The notes: generated from the sequence alone by a model not told the origin. Shown: positions 8,988 through 18,101, counted from the first letter of the stretch. The stretch: DNA of 64,000 nucleotides from Hyphomonas sp. (GCF_016125515.1 NZ_WGLO01000011.1:1-64000), one strand, 5' to 3'. Made by a program: numbers and translations.

Positions 8988-9746
8988 ATGAGACACAAGG
9001 CTGGGCCCCGACCGAATCTCGTCGCGCTGTTGCTCGCCGCGCTGGCGTTCCTCTGCCTGCCCGCCCTGCTCGCCTTCGCCCAGGCCGGTACGATTCCGTC
9101 CTCCCGCGTGTCCGACCAGGCCTATGAATCCGCAATGCCCGGACTGGCACGCGACCTGGAAGCCCAAGGCCTGTCGCTGGGCAGTCCGGTCTTCCTGCGC
9201 ATCACCAAGGCACCGGCCGAACTGACCGCTTACGTCCAGGATGCGAGTGGTGTGTACATACCGTTCCGTACTTGGCCGGTCTGCTCCGTATCCGGAACGC
9301 TGGGCCCGAAGAAAGCGGAAGGCGACGGACAGGCGCCGGAGGGCTTCTACATGATCAAGCCGGCGCAGATGAACCCGTCGTCCAGCTATCACCTCTCGTT
9401 CAATCTGGGCTACCCGAACGCCTTCGACCGCGCCAATGGCCGCACAGGCAGCTTCCTGATGGTGCACGGCAATTGTGTGTCGATCGGCTGTTTCGCCATG
9501 ACGGATCCGGTGATCGAACAGATCTGGACCCTGATGCAGGCCGCCTTTGCGAACGGGCAGAGCGAAGTGCCGGTCCATATCTTCCCTTTCCCGATGACCG
9601 AGGCGAACCTGAAGGTGCATGCCGGCGAAGCGGATGCGGCGTTCTGGAACCAGATCGCCCCGGCCTGGACCACCTTCGAGCAGACCGGACAGGTGCCGAA
9701 AGTGACCGTGTCGGGAAAGCGTTACGTGATCGCCGCCAAAAGGTGA
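8988..9746 (+). CDS. L,D-transpeptidase family protein (YafK/DpaA-like)
   Basis: A 252-residue exported enzyme acting on peptidoglycan. An N-terminal hydrophobic segment (about 11-32) is a signal peptide or anchor. The YkuD catalytic motif HGNCVSIGC gives His160 and Cys168. The stretch from EGDGQAPEGFYMI to the catalytic box resembles E. coli YafK (DpaA), which detaches Braun lipoprotein from peptidoglycan; whether this enzyme links or cleaves cannot be decided here. ATG 8988 is preferred over the in-frame TTG 8967. It stands alone between pgsA and a convergent SnoaL-like gene. Confidence 0.87.
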   Translation: MRHKAGPRPNLVALLLAALAFLCLPALLAFAQAGTIPSSRVSDQAYESAMPGLARDLEAQGLSLGSPVFLRITKAPAELTAYVQDASGVYIPFRTWPVCSVSGTLGPKKAEGDGQAPEGFYMIKPAQMNPSSSYHLSFNLGYPNAFDRANGRTGSFLMVHGNCVSIGCFAMTDPVIEQIWTLMQAAFANGQSEVPVHIFPFPMTEANLKVHAGEADAAFWNQIAPAWTTFEQTGQVPKVTVSGKRYVIAAKR

Positions 9747-9753
9747 GCCGGCT

Positions 9754-10176
9754 TCAGGCGAGCACTTTCCAGCTTTCGTGAACCGTCTCGCGCGCGATCA
9801 GGCCGGCGCGCATCTCGAACACATGCAGCAGGCGCACTTCGACCCGCGTGCCGAGCGGCACGGGCGCGCCGGCAAAGCCGGCTCCGGTCAGCGTGAAGCG
9901 GACGCGGCAATCGTCAAAGACCCGGTCGGCGGTGGCGAACCGGTCGAGCGGGTACATTTCGAGCTCGGACATCGAACCGAACATCGCGATATAGTTCGCC
10001 TCGATCGCGGCCTTGTCGTCGAAGCGCAGACCGCGCCCCGGGACCTCAAGCACAATATCATCCGTGTAGAGCGACATGACGCTGGCGGGGTCTCGCCCCT
10101 CGCCTTCCAGGTGGGCCTGAACGACTTCGAGGTTGCGGGCGATCAGGTCGGGTTCAATCATCTGACCATCAGCCAT
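9754..10176 (-). CDS. SnoaL/NTF2-like protein
   Basis: A 140-residue protein of the NTF2-like cone fold, recognised from the layout DPASVMSLYTDDIVLEVPG then DKAAIEANYIAMF and a terminal RETVHESW strand. Such proteins are small hydrolases, isomerases or binding proteins; the substrate is not predictable. It is transcribed divergently from the MarR gene across a 72-base region with a palindromic operator, so the MarR protein probably controls it. Confidence 0.75.
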   Translation of the reverse strand: MADGQMIEPDLIARNLEVVQAHLEGEGRDPASVMSLYTDDIVLEVPGRGLRFDDKAAIEANYIAMFGSMSELEMYPLDRFATADRVFDDCRVRFTLTGAGFAGAPVPLGTRVEVRLLHVFEMRAGLIARETVHESWKVLA

Positions 10177-10193
10177 GAGAGGAAATCCTTTTA

Positions 10194-10230
10194 GTCAGGT
10201 TGTCTGTCTATTATTGACAGACTGTCTGAC
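10194..10230. promoter_or_regulatory. Palindromic operator between SnoaL-like and marR genes
   Basis: GTCTGTC (10202-10208), a 7-base AT spacer and GACAGAC (10216-10222), flanked symmetrically by GTCAG (10194-10198) and CTGAC (10226-10230), all centred on 10212. A TTGACA hexamer (10214-10219) overlaps the right arm. Size and place suit MarR autoregulation and control of the divergent gene. Confidence 0.75.
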
Positions 10231-10248
10231 TATCGTCAAGTAGCCTCC

Positions 10249-10704
10249 ATGATACAAAACGAGCGAACGGCATCCCCTGCCGCCCCGACCCGCATCATCC
10301 GACTGGCCCGCCTGATCTATGAGGCGGCGCAGGCGCGCGTGTATGCCGGGCTCGCCGGCGAAGGCTTTGCCGAAATCCGGCCTGCGCATTCGGTGATCTT
10401 CCGCAACATCGCGCCGGAGGGGTCGCGCGCGTCCGACCTCGCCCAACGGGCCGGGATCACCAAACAATCGGTGTCCTACCTGATCGAAACACTCGAGGCG
10501 GACGGGTTTGCAGAAACCATTCCCGACCCCACGGATGGGCGGGCCCGGCTGGTGCGGCTGACCCGGCGGGGCAACGCGGCGCTGGCGACCCTGAACCGGC
10601 TGAGCGATGCGGTCGAAGCGGAATGCATCGAGGGCTTGCCCGAAAGCCGCATCCGGGCGCTGCGGGCCGATCTGGAACAGATCATGGTGGCAATGCAGCG
10701 CTAG
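10249..10704 (+). CDS. MarR-family transcriptional regulator
   Basis: A 151-residue winged-helix repressor. The recognition region is SRASDLAQRAGITKQSVSYL, followed by the wing DPTDGRARLVRLTRRG, which is diagnostic of MarR proteins; terminal helices would dimerise it. Effectors are usually small aromatic compounds, unknown here. The gene begins 19 bases after a palindrome that straddles a TTGACA hexamer. Its stop overlaps that of the convergent Nudix gene by 4 bases. Confidence 0.9.
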   Translation: MIQNERTASPAAPTRIIRLARLIYEAAQARVYAGLAGEGFAEIRPAHSVIFRNIAPEGSRASDLAQRAGITKQSVSYLIETLEADGFAETIPDPTDGRARLVRLTRRGNAALATLNRLSDAVEAECIEGLPESRIRALRADLEQIMVAMQR

Positions 10705-11171
10705 GTTTTGGCCGCCCACCAGGGTGACAGCGGCGCGCCGCGATACAGTTCGTCGAAGCGTTGCTGCGTGCCGCGCGTGATGCCGTCGATGGGCGCGTGC
10801 GGATCGACCCAGGTCGTTTCGGCAATCTCACCCACGCTGGTCGCGGTCTCCTGCGCCCAGGTGCCCCACGGCACACGGTAGAGGATCACATGGTCATTCC
10901 GGAAATTGTGATGGTTCGAATAGACGCCGACGACCGGCGGATCGGCGATCAGGCGCACGCCGGCCTCTTCATGCAGCTCGCGGCGCAGGGCTTCGATCAC
11001 CGGTTCACCGCGCTCGACGCCGCCGCCGGGCATGAACCAGCCATTGATATAGGTATGGCGCACCATGAAGACGTGACCGTTTGCATTCTCCACCGCCGCG
11101 CGCACGCCGAGCGTCATCGGGCGGCTGACCCTGAACCAGGCCTGGAAGGCAAGTGTGCGCAACGAAGGCAT
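10701..11171 (-). CDS. Nudix hydrolase
   Basis: A 156-residue hydrolase of nucleoside-diphosphate-linked compounds. The Nudix box G-x5-E-x7-REU-x-EE-x-GU is complete: GGVERGE then REL-H-EEAGV. The substrate is not predictable. It is 7 bases downstream of serB on the same strand, so probably co-transcribed with it. Confidence 0.9.
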   Translation of the reverse strand: MPSLRTLAFQAWFRVSRPMTLGVRAAVENANGHVFMVRHTYINGWFMPGGGVERGEPVIEALRRELHEEAGVRLIADPPVVGVYSNHHNFRNDHVILYRVPWGTWAQETATSVGEIAETTWVDPHAPIDGITRGTQQRFDELYRGAPLSPWWAAKT

Positions 11172-11178
11172 AAGGGAA

Positions 11179-12087
11179 TTATCCGTGGACGAAGTTTGAG
11201 GCGGTGTAGCCCTGGAAGAACAATGCGGCGGTCAGGTCCGTGTGACGGACCGCGCCGTGGGCTTCGGCGGCGACCACGGGCTTGGCCTGATAGGCCACAC
11301 CAAGACCGGCCGCCTTGATCATGTCGAGATCGTTCGCGCCGTCGCCAAGCGCGAGGGCTTCGGACGGTGCAAAACCGCCCGCCGATGCGAAGGTTTCGAG
11401 CGCTTCGCGCTTGGCCGCGCGCCCGAGGATGGGCAGTCCGACCTCGCCGGTCAGCGCGGCGCCGTCATCCAGCAGCGTGTTGCCCTGCTGGGCCTCGAAC
11501 CCGGCGAGCGCCGCGATGCGGGACGTGAAGAACGTAAAGCCGCCAGACACGAGAACCGTCCTGGCGCCGTGCGCCTTCATTGTCGCGACGAGGGTGCGCG
11601 CGCCGGCATTGAGCGTGAGGCGCTGTTCGAGGGTGCGCTGCAATTCGCCCAGCGGCAGGCCTTTCAGCATGGCGACCCGTTCAGTGAGTGCGGACTCGAA
11701 GTTCAGCTCCCCGCGCATGGCGCGTTCGGTGATGCCGGAGATCTCGGCTTTCAGGCCGACCGCGTCGGCAAGCTCGTCGATGCATTCCTGGCCGATGATA
11801 GTGGAGTCCATGTCGGAGATCAGCAGGCGTTTCCGGCCGAACCGGGTGCGCGGCATCACCGCGATATCGGCTTCCAGTTCGGCTTCAAGCCGGGCGCGCA
11901 AGCCAGCGGGCGCTGTGCCTTCGGGCATCGTGAAGGTAAAGCCGCCGGCATGGATCGGATCGGCATCCGACAGGGACAGGCCCTCCCCCGTGAGGCCGCC
12001 TTCCGCCGCGATGGCGGCCTGCAGGGCATGGGCCCCGGCTGGTCCACCCTGGCGCGACGCTGCGATCACCACCCACTCATTTGTCAT
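11179..12087 (-). CDS. serB: Phosphoserine phosphatase
   Basis: Last step of serine synthesis: hydrolyses phosphoserine to serine. A 302-residue HAD enzyme with the catalytic DMDST motif (nucleophile D92, acid D94), motif II VLVSGGFTFF, and motif III GDGANDLDMI. The N-terminal ~85 residues form the regulatory region seen in the long SerB class. Starts with GGAGCG about 9 bases upstream of ATG. Divergent from miaA. Confidence 0.95.
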   Translation of the reverse strand: MTNEWVVIAASRQGGPAGAHALQAAIAAEGGLTGEGLSLSDADPIHAGGFTFTMPEGTAPAGLRARLEAELEADIAVMPRTRFGRKRLLISDMDSTIIGQECIDELADAVGLKAEISGITERAMRGELNFESALTERVAMLKGLPLGELQRTLEQRLTLNAGARTLVATMKAHGARTVLVSGGFTFFTSRIAALAGFEAQQGNTLLDDGAALTGEVGLPILGRAAKREALETFASAGGFAPSEALALGDGANDLDMIKAAGLGVAYQAKPVVAAEAHGAVRHTDLTAALFFQGYTASNFVHG

Positions 12088-12161
12088 CGGACGCTCCGCT
12101 TTGAGGCAGGGTGTCTGTAGGAGCCTTTCCTCAAGGCGGGCAAGCCCCTAGACTCCCGTTC

Positions 12162-13112
12162 ATGCATCCTGTGATCCTGATCCACGGCCCGACCGCCAGC
12201 GGCAAGTCCGCCCTCGCCATTGAAGTCGCCCGGCGGCTCGGCGGCGAGGTGATCAATGCCGATTCCATGCAGGTCTACAAAGACGTGCAGGTGATCTCGG
12301 CCCGGCCGACCGAAGAGGAAATGGCGGGCGTGCCCCACCATCTGTTCGGCTATGTCGACCCGGGAACACGCTATTCCACCGGCGAGTGGCTGGAAGCCGC
12401 GCGCGCTGTCATCAAGAAGCTGCAGCGGCAGAACAAGCGCGCAATCTTTGTGGGCGGCACCGGGCTTTACCTGCTGGCGCTGACGCAGGGCCTGTCCGAC
12501 ATCCCGCCAGTGCCGGACGAGATCCGCGCCGAAGTGCGCACGATCAGCGATACCGAGGGCGCCGATGGCCTCCGGGCGCGGCTGATGCCGCACGATCCCG
12601 AACTGGCCGAACGGCTCGGCACCGGCGACAAGCAGCGCCTCGCCCGCGCCTACGAAGTGTGGCTGGCCACCGGCCGGTCGCTGAGCGATTTCCAGACCGA
12701 GCGCCAGCCGCCCGTGCTGCAGCCGGCCGAATGGACCGGCTTTGCCCTGACCCCGCCGCGCGCGGCGCTCTACAAGAAGATCGACCGCCGGTTCGAGGGC
12801 ATGCTGATGCAGGGCGCCATGAACGAGGCGCGTGAGCTGGTGGCGCGCGGGCTGGACCCGGAACTGCCGGTGATGAAGGCCTGCGGCATGCCTTGGCTGA
12901 CGGCCTTTGCCCGGGGCGAAATGAGCCCGGAAGAGGCCGCCGAGAACGCCAAGCGCGATACGCGCCGCTATGCAAAAAGGCAGTTCACATGGATCGGGCG
13001 CCAGTTTCCGTTCTGGACGCGCATACCTTCCCCGGAGATGGGCGACCGTTTGAGGGTCATTTTTGCCCTTTACAGGGAGATTGACACGGCCCAAGCGGAA
13101 GATTATGCCTGA
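12162..13112 (+). CDS. miaA: tRNA dimethylallyltransferase
   Basis: Adds an isopentenyl group to A37 of tRNAs reading UNN codons. The P-loop GPTASGKS is at residues 9-16, followed by the conserved INADSMQVYKD, SARPT and GGTGLY motifs. At 316 residues it has the usual length. ATG 12162 sets the P-loop at its usual distance from the start; a GTG at 12111 is in frame. The likely ilv promoter lies in its last 30 bases. Confidence 0.96.
   Translation: MHPVILIHGPTASGKSALAIEVARRLGGEVINADSMQVYKDVQVISARPTEEEMAGVPHHLFGYVDPGTRYSTGEWLEAARAVIKKLQRQNKRAIFVGGTGLYLLALTQGLSDIPPVPDEIRAEVRTISDTEGADGLRARLMPHDPELAERLGTGDKQRLARAYEVWLATGRSLSDFQTERQPPVLQPAEWTGFALTPPRAALYKKIDRRFEGMLMQGAMNEARELVARGLDPELPVMKACGMPWLTAFARGEMSPEEAAENAKRDTRRYAKRQFTWIGRQFPFWTRIPSPEMGDRLRVIFALYREIDTAQAEDYA
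13081..13109 (+). promoter_or_regulatory. Probable ilv operon promoter
   Basis: A perfect TTGACA (13081-13086), 17-base spacer and TATGCC (13104-13109), inside the 3' end of miaA. It would start transcription near 13115, just before the attenuator leader peptide. Confidence 0.5.
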
Positions 13113-13137
13113 GCCCACTAATTCGAGGAAACGCCCC

Positions 13138-13176
13138 TTGCGCAAAATGACCGTAGTAATCCTTCGGCGCCCGTAG
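13138..13176 (+). CDS. ilv leader peptide
   Basis: Twelve codons: MRKMTVVILRRP, with four consecutive branched-chain codons (Val-Val-Ile-Leu, 13153-13164). GAGGAAA (13125-13131) is well placed for the TTG at 13138; the ATG at 13147 would give a nine-residue version with a longer spacing. It is followed by nested hairpins and an intrinsic terminator, the classic arrangement for ribosome-mediated attenuation of ilv genes. Confidence 0.8.
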   Translation: MRKMTVVILRRP

Positions 13177-13178
13177 CT

Positions 13179-13241
13179 GCCTGATCTTTCAGGCGGTTGC
13201 GGGTGCGCACATAAAAGGGCTTCCTCCGGAGGCCCTTTTTT
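13179..13241 (+). terminator. ilv attenuator: hairpin and intrinsic terminator
   Basis: A GCCTGA/TCAGGC stem (13179-13184 with 13189-13194) directly after the leader stop, then a 12-bp stem AAAAGGGCTTCC/GGAGGCCCTTTT (13213-13224 with 13228-13239, one wobble pair) running into a T-run. Stalling at the Val/Ile/Leu codons would be expected to favour read-through into ilvB; the antiterminator pairing itself was not resolved. Confidence 0.85.
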
Positions 13242-13296
13242 GTTTGGCCGATACCCCGACTGACACCCCGTCCCTCCCAAACCTCCGAGCCCCGAC

Positions 13297-15087
13297 ATGA
13301 CCACCAAGACCAAGGCCAAGCCCGCCGCCTCCCAGACCGATGCCCCGCGCATGATGACCGGCGCCCAGATTGTCGTGGAAGCGCTTCGCGAGCAGGGCGT
13401 ATCGGTGATGTTCGGCTATCCCGGCGGGGCGGTCCTGCCGATCTATGATGCGCTCTACGGGCAGGACGCGATCCGCCACGTCCTGGTGCGCCATGAACAG
13501 GGCGCCGGCCACGCCGCCGAAGGCTATGCGCGCTCGACGGGCAAATGCGGCGTGGCACTGGTGACGTCCGGTCCCGGCGCGACCAACATGGTCACCCCGA
13601 TCACGGACGCGCTGATGGACTCGATCCCGATGATTGTGATCACCGGCCAGGTGCCGACCCACCTGATCGGCACCGACGCGTTCCAGGAATGCGACACGAC
13701 CGGCATTACGCGCAGCTGCGCCAAGCACAACTATCTCGTGACCGATGTGAACCAGCTCGCACGGATCATGCACGAGGCCTTCTATGTCGCGACCAGCGGA
13801 CGGCCGGGCCCGGTGGTCATCGACATTCCGAAGGACATCCAGTTCGCGACCGGGCCCTATGTCGGCAAGGACGGCATCTTCAAGCCGACCTATGTGCCCC
13901 AGCGCGAGCCGAACCGGGACGCCATCAAGATGGCTGCGGACCTGATGACGAAAGCCTGGCGGCCGGTGTTCTATACCGGCGGCGGCGTCATCAATTCCGG
14001 ACCGCAGGCCGCCGCGAAGCTGCGCGAGCTGCAGGAGCTGACCGGCTTTCCCGTGACCTCCACGCTGATGGGTCTCGGTGCCTTCCCGGCCTCGCACCCG
14101 GACTGGCTGGGCATGCTGGGCATGCATGGCAGCTACGAAGCCAACAATGCGATGCACGACTGCGACCTGATGATCTGCGTCGGCGCGCGGTTCGACGACC
14201 GGGTCACCGGCCGCATCGATGCCTTCTCGCCGAAGTCGAAGAAGATCCACATCGATATCGATGCGTCCTCGATCAACAAGATCGTGCGCGTGGATGTGCC
14301 GGTGCTGGCGGACTGCGCCGAAGCGCTGGACGCGCTGATTACAGAGATCAAAGCGCTGAAGCGAAAGATGCCGGACCTGACCGCATGGCGCGCGCAGATC
14401 GATGGCTGGCGGGCGCTCAAGTGCTTTGCCTACAAGAACTCAAGCGATGTGATCAAACCGCAATACGCGGTCGAGCGACTGTACGCGCTAACGAAGGACC
14501 GCAACACCTACATCACCACCGAAGTCGGCCAGCACCAGATGTGGGCCGCGCAGTTCTACCATTTCAACGAACCGAACCGGTGGATGACCTCCGGCGGCCT
14601 TGGCACCATGGGCTATGGCCTGCCCGCCGCGGTCGGCGTCCAGGCGGCGCATCCGGACGCGCTGGTCATCGACATCGCGGGCGAAGCCTCGATCCAGATG
14701 ATGACGCAGGAACTGTCCACCGCCGTCCAGCACAGGCTGCCGGTGAAGGTGTTCATCCTCAACAATGAGTGGATGGGCATGGTGCGCCAGTGGCAGGAAT
14801 TGCTGCACGGCGAGCGTTATTCGCACTCCTATTCCGAAAGCCTGCCCGACTTCGTGATGCTGGCGAACGCCATGGGCGGGCACGGCATCCGCTGTGACAA
14901 GCCCGAGGAGCTGGACGCGAAGATCCTCGAGATGATTGACGATCCCGGCCCGGTTCTGTTCGACTGCCGCGTGGAACGGGCGGAAAACTGCCTGCCGATG
15001 ATCCCGTCGGGCTCTGCGCACAACCAGATGATCCTGGGCGAGATAACTGGTAACGAAATCGGCGAGGCGGGCCGCAAGCTCGTTTGA
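13297..15087 (+). CDS. ilvB: Acetolactate synthase large subunit
   Basis: Catalytic subunit making acetolactate or acetohydroxybutyrate for Val/Leu/Ile synthesis, ThDP- and FAD-dependent. At 596 residues it is full length. The cofactor-activating Glu67 is in VRHEQGAGHAAEGYA, and the C-terminal ThDP/Mg region runs GEASIQMM to LNNEWMGMV. First structural gene after the attenuator; followed 38 bases later by an uncharacterised gene, then ilvN. Confidence 0.97.
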   Translation: MTTKTKAKPAASQTDAPRMMTGAQIVVEALREQGVSVMFGYPGGAVLPIYDALYGQDAIRHVLVRHEQGAGHAAEGYARSTGKCGVALVTSGPGATNMVTPITDALMDSIPMIVITGQVPTHLIGTDAFQECDTTGITRSCAKHNYLVTDVNQLARIMHEAFYVATSGRPGPVVIDIPKDIQFATGPYVGKDGIFKPTYVPQREPNRDAIKMAADLMTKAWRPVFYTGGGVINSGPQAAAKLRELQELTGFPVTSTLMGLGAFPASHPDWLGMLGMHGSYEANNAMHDCDLMICVGARFDDRVTGRIDAFSPKSKKIHIDIDASSINKIVRVDVPVLADCAEALDALITEIKALKRKMPDLTAWRAQIDGWRALKCFAYKNSSDVIKPQYAVERLYALTKDRNTYITTEVGQHQMWAAQFYHFNEPNRWMTSGGLGTMGYGLPAAVGVQAAHPDALVIDIAGEASIQMMTQELSTAVQHRLPVKVFILNNEWMGMVRQWQELLHGERYSHSYSESLPDFVMLANAMGGHGIRCDKPEELDAKILEMIDDPGPVLFDCRVERAENCLPMIPSGSAHNQMILGEITGNEIGEAGRKLV

Positions 15088-15125
15088 GATAACAAGGCGT
15101 TGAAACGTTAGCGGAGGGGATGGTG

Positions 15126-15818
15126 ATGGACGTGGCCAGCGTTCTGGAACTTTTGCAGAGCAACACGGACCTGATCCTGACGATCGGTTCGGCGTTCGTC
15201 GCCGTGATGAGCGCCGTGATTGCGCGCGGTGAGACCCGCCGTCAGCGCAAGCTGCAGACCGAACGCCTGCGCCAGAGCATCGACGCGGCCAGCCTCGACT
15301 GGGGCAATGCGGCCATCGACTCCCTCGCCCGCTGCGCCATGTTTGCCCGCACCCGCCACCTGCAGGCGAATGACGGCGCCTTTCTCGCCAACAAGGCGAA
15401 CATGCTTGTCGTATTGTCGACCCTGGTCGACCGGGGCCGGATGTTCTTTCCGAACCTTAATCCCGACAAGAAGGGCGCCGAAAAGGAAGGCGCCTATCGC
15501 GGCCACCGCCCGCCGATCCTCGACGCGCTGATGTGGACCTATCACGAGATGGAAGCGATCACCCGCGAGGGCGGGCCGGGTTCGGAAGACTCCGCCGCCT
15601 ATATCGATGAATGCCGCCGCCTGCTCGTCTCCGAACTGCAGGCCTATCTCGACCCGCGCCGCAAGGATGAAGTGGTCGAACGCTATGACGACCAGACCGG
15701 TGAAAACCGCAGCGACGCCATTGCCAAGTCGCAAGCGTTGAAATCAAAACTCGAAACCCGGCGGCCCGGGTTCAAATTCGGCGCCGAGGCGCCGGCCGCG
15801 TCCACGAGGCTGCAATGA
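15126..15818 (+). CDS. Uncharacterised membrane-anchored protein within the ilv operon
   Basis: A 230-residue protein. One hydrophobic segment (about 12-33) is followed by a basic, helical region (ETRRQRKLQTERLRQSI) and a soluble domain rich in charged residues. I do not recognise the family. GGAGGGG (15113-15119) suits ATG 15126; ATG 15120 is too close. Its stop overlaps the ilvN start in ATGA, so translation is likely coupled. The operon position suggests co-expression with branched-chain synthesis, not a proven role in it. Confidence 0.75.
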   Translation: MDVASVLELLQSNTDLILTIGSAFVAVMSAVIARGETRRQRKLQTERLRQSIDAASLDWGNAAIDSLARCAMFARTRHLQANDGAFLANKANMLVVLSTLVDRGRMFFPNLNPDKKGAEKEGAYRGHRPPILDALMWTYHEMEAITREGGPGSEDSAAYIDECRRLLVSELQAYLDPRRKDEVVERYDDQTGENRSDAIAKSQALKSKLETRRPGFKFGAEAPAASTRLQ

Positions 15819-16384
15819 ACGACACGTCCACCCCGACAAACGGCAACGGCCCGAAATCTGCCTATTTCCTCGCCCATTCGGACGAGGGGATCGAGCGGCG
15901 CACCCTGGCCGTGCTCGTCGACAACGAACCGGGCGTGCTCGCCCGCGTCGTCGGCCTTTTTTCGGGGCGGGGCTACAACATCGACTCCCTGACGGTCGCA
16001 GAGGTTGACGCCAGCCAACATCGCTCGCGCATCACCATCGTCACGCAGGGCACGCCGCACATCCTCGAACAGATCGAGGCCCAGCTGCTGCGCATCGTGC
16101 CGGTCGCCGAAGTCATCGACATCACCAATTCCAAAACGGGCATCGAACGCGAACTTGCGCTCGTGAAAGTGGCTGGAACGGGCGAAAAGCGCGTCGAAGC
16201 GCTCCGCATCGCTGAGATTTTCCGCGCACATGTGATAGATACGACAAATGAGAGCTTTATTTTTGAGGTCACGGGCGCCTCGGAAAAGCTGACCCAGTTC
16301 GTCGACCTGATGCGTCCACTCGGTCTGGTCGAAGTCAGCCGGACCGGCGTCCTGTCGATCAAACGGGGAAAGGAGAAGGGATGA
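15815..16384 (+). CDS. ilvN: Acetolactate synthase small (regulatory) subunit
   Basis: A 189-residue regulatory subunit that binds valine for feedback inhibition and raises IlvB activity. The N-terminal ACT domain (about 28-105) carries RRTLAVLVDNEPGVLARVVG and GRGYNIDSL; the C-terminal half matches the ALS small-subunit C domain. Overlaps both its upstream and downstream neighbours by ATGA. Confidence 0.96.
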   Translation: MNDTSTPTNGNGPKSAYFLAHSDEGIERRTLAVLVDNEPGVLARVVGLFSGRGYNIDSLTVAEVDASQHRSRITIVTQGTPHILEQIEAQLLRIVPVAEVIDITNSKTGIERELALVKVAGTGEKRVEALRIAEIFRAHVIDTTNESFIFEVTGASEKLTQFVDLMRPLGLVEVSRTGVLSIKRGKEKG

Positions 16385-17022
16385 AAGCCTCTCTCTGGCG
16401 CGCCGTTCTGGTGAGCCTGGCCGCCTGCCTTGTACCGCTTGCGGCGCATGCGCAGATGGACGGCTGCAATACGACGCTTTCGACCGCGGCCTATTCGGGT
16501 CCGGCCGATCCGGATGCGGCCAAGATGAATTGCGACCTGTTGCGGGCGAGCCTGATCCGCGACCGGGCCACCCGCTATTACGGCAGCGAAGCCAACTCAC
16601 TGGTCCAGATCATCGACACGGCATCGCCGAGCGGCGCCGCCTATGTCTACGACGTGCTGGACCAGGACGGAAAGCTGCGCCTTGATGCGCGTTCCGTGCC
16701 GGACGGCAAGGGGATGCGCTGCCGCCTGCGCGCGACCCTGCCTGACGATACCGCGAAATCCCTGAGCGCCCTGCTGTCGACCGCCGCCGATCCTGCACTG
16801 CCCGCCTATGGCCCCCGCGAGGAAGTGACGGTCAATCCCGATGGCTCGCGCAATGTGCGCCTGGTGATCGACAGCCATGATGTAATCACGCGGGCCGAAA
16901 CCCCGATTGGCACGCGACAATTTTCCCGGCATGCCGGATCGGACGATCCGGTAAACCGTCTCAACAATCTCGTCATCGGCTTTGCCAATGTCAGCCCGGC
17001 CTGGGACTGCAAAGCCTCCTGA
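16381..17022 (+). CDS. Uncharacterised exported protein within the ilv operon
   Basis: A 213-residue protein with a signal peptide ending LAAHA-Q (about residue 24), so probably periplasmic. Three or four cysteines could form disulfides. No family recognised. Its ATG overlaps the ilvN stop, and ilvC follows after 57 bases. Confidence 0.75.
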   Translation: MKASLWRAVLVSLAACLVPLAAHAQMDGCNTTLSTAAYSGPADPDAAKMNCDLLRASLIRDRATRYYGSEANSLVQIIDTASPSGAAYVYDVLDQDGKLRLDARSVPDGKGMRCRLRATLPDDTAKSLSALLSTAADPALPAYGPREEVTVNPDGSRNVRLVIDSHDVITRAETPIGTRQFSRHAGSDDPVNRLNNLVIGFANVSPAWDCKAS

Positions 17023-17079
17023 CGGATCCCTTCCACAACCAACCTTCCCTTCCCCCTCCAGCGGAGCATCCGAACGCAC

Positions 17080-18099
17080 ATGAAAGTCTATTACGAGCAA
17101 GACGCCGACATCAGCCTGATCCAGAAGAAGAAGGTCGCAGTCGTCGGGTATGGCAGCCAGGGCCACGCGCACGCCCTGAACCTTCGCGATTCCGGCGTGA
17201 AGCAGATCAAGGTTGCGCTTCAGGAAGGCTCCAGCAGCCGCAAGAAATGCGAAGCCGAGAAGCTGGAAGTCGTCACCCCGGCTGAAGCAGCCAAATGGGC
17301 CGATGTACTGATGATCCTCGTGCCCGACGAGAAGCAGGCTGTGCTGTTCGCCAACGAGATCGAACCGCACCTGCGCGCTGGCCAGCACATCATGTTCGGC
17401 CACGGCTTCAACATCCACTACAACCTGATCCGTCCGCGGGCGGACATTGACGTGTCTCTGTCGGCGCCGAAAGGCCCCGGCCATACGCTGCGCGCGCAGT
17501 ACCAGATGGGCTTCGGCCTGCCGGGCCTGATCGCCGTCCACCAGGATGCCACCGGCACGGCGCAGGCCGTGGCCCTCTCCTATTCGAAAGCCATTGGCAA
17601 CACGCGCGCCGGCGTCATCCAGACCAGCTTCCGCGAAGAGACCGAAACCGACCTCTTCGGCGAGCAGGCCGTGCTGTGCGGCGGAATCGTGGAACTGATC
17701 AAGGCCGGCTACGAAACCCTCGTCGAGGCAGGCTACGCGCCGGAAATGGCCTATTTCGAATGCCTCCACGAGACTAAGCTGATCGTCGACCTGATCTATG
17801 AAGGCGGCATCGCCAACATGAACTACTCGATCTCGAACACGGCCGAGTACGGAGAATACGTCACCGGGCCGCGCGTCGTGAACAGCGCGACGAAAGCGGA
17901 AATGAAAAAGGTCCTGGAAGACATCCAGAACGGCACGTTCGCCCGCAACTGGGTTCTGGAAAACCAGGCCGGCGCGCCGGGCTTCCACGCCATGCGCCAG
18001 CGTATGGCCTCGCATGACATCGAAGCTGTGGGCGAAAAGCTGCGAGGCATGATGCACTGGGCGAAGAATGATCGCCTGGTCGACAAGACCCGCAACTAA
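17080..18099 (+). CDS. ilvC: Ketol-acid reductoisomerase (class I)
   Basis: Converts acetolactate to dihydroxyisovalerate, and the Ile counterpart, with NADPH and Mg2+. The Rossmann motif [17 protein letters not shown] starts at G23. The 339-residue length is the short class I form. The acidic metal-binding segment [13 protein letters not shown] and [18 protein letters not shown] are intact. End of the ilv cluster; a GNAT gene follows after 2 bases. Confidence 0.97.
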   Translation: MKVYYEQDADISLIQKKKVAVVGYGSQGHAHALNLRDSGVKQIKVALQEGSSSRKKCEAEKLEVVTPAEAAKWADVLMILVPDEKQAVLFANEIEPHLRAGQHIMFGHGFNIHYNLIRPRADIDVSLSAPKGPGHTLRAQYQMGFGLPGLIAVHQDATGTAQAVALSYSKAIGNTRAGVIQTSFREETETDLFGEQAVLCGGIVELIKAGYETLVEAGYAPEMAYFECLHETKLIVDLIYEGGIANMNYSISNTAEYGEYVTGPRVVNSATKAEMKKVLEDIQNGTFARNWVLENQAGAPGFHAMRQRMASHDIEAVGEKLRGMMHWAKNDRLVDKTRN

Positions 18100-18101
18100 C
18101 A

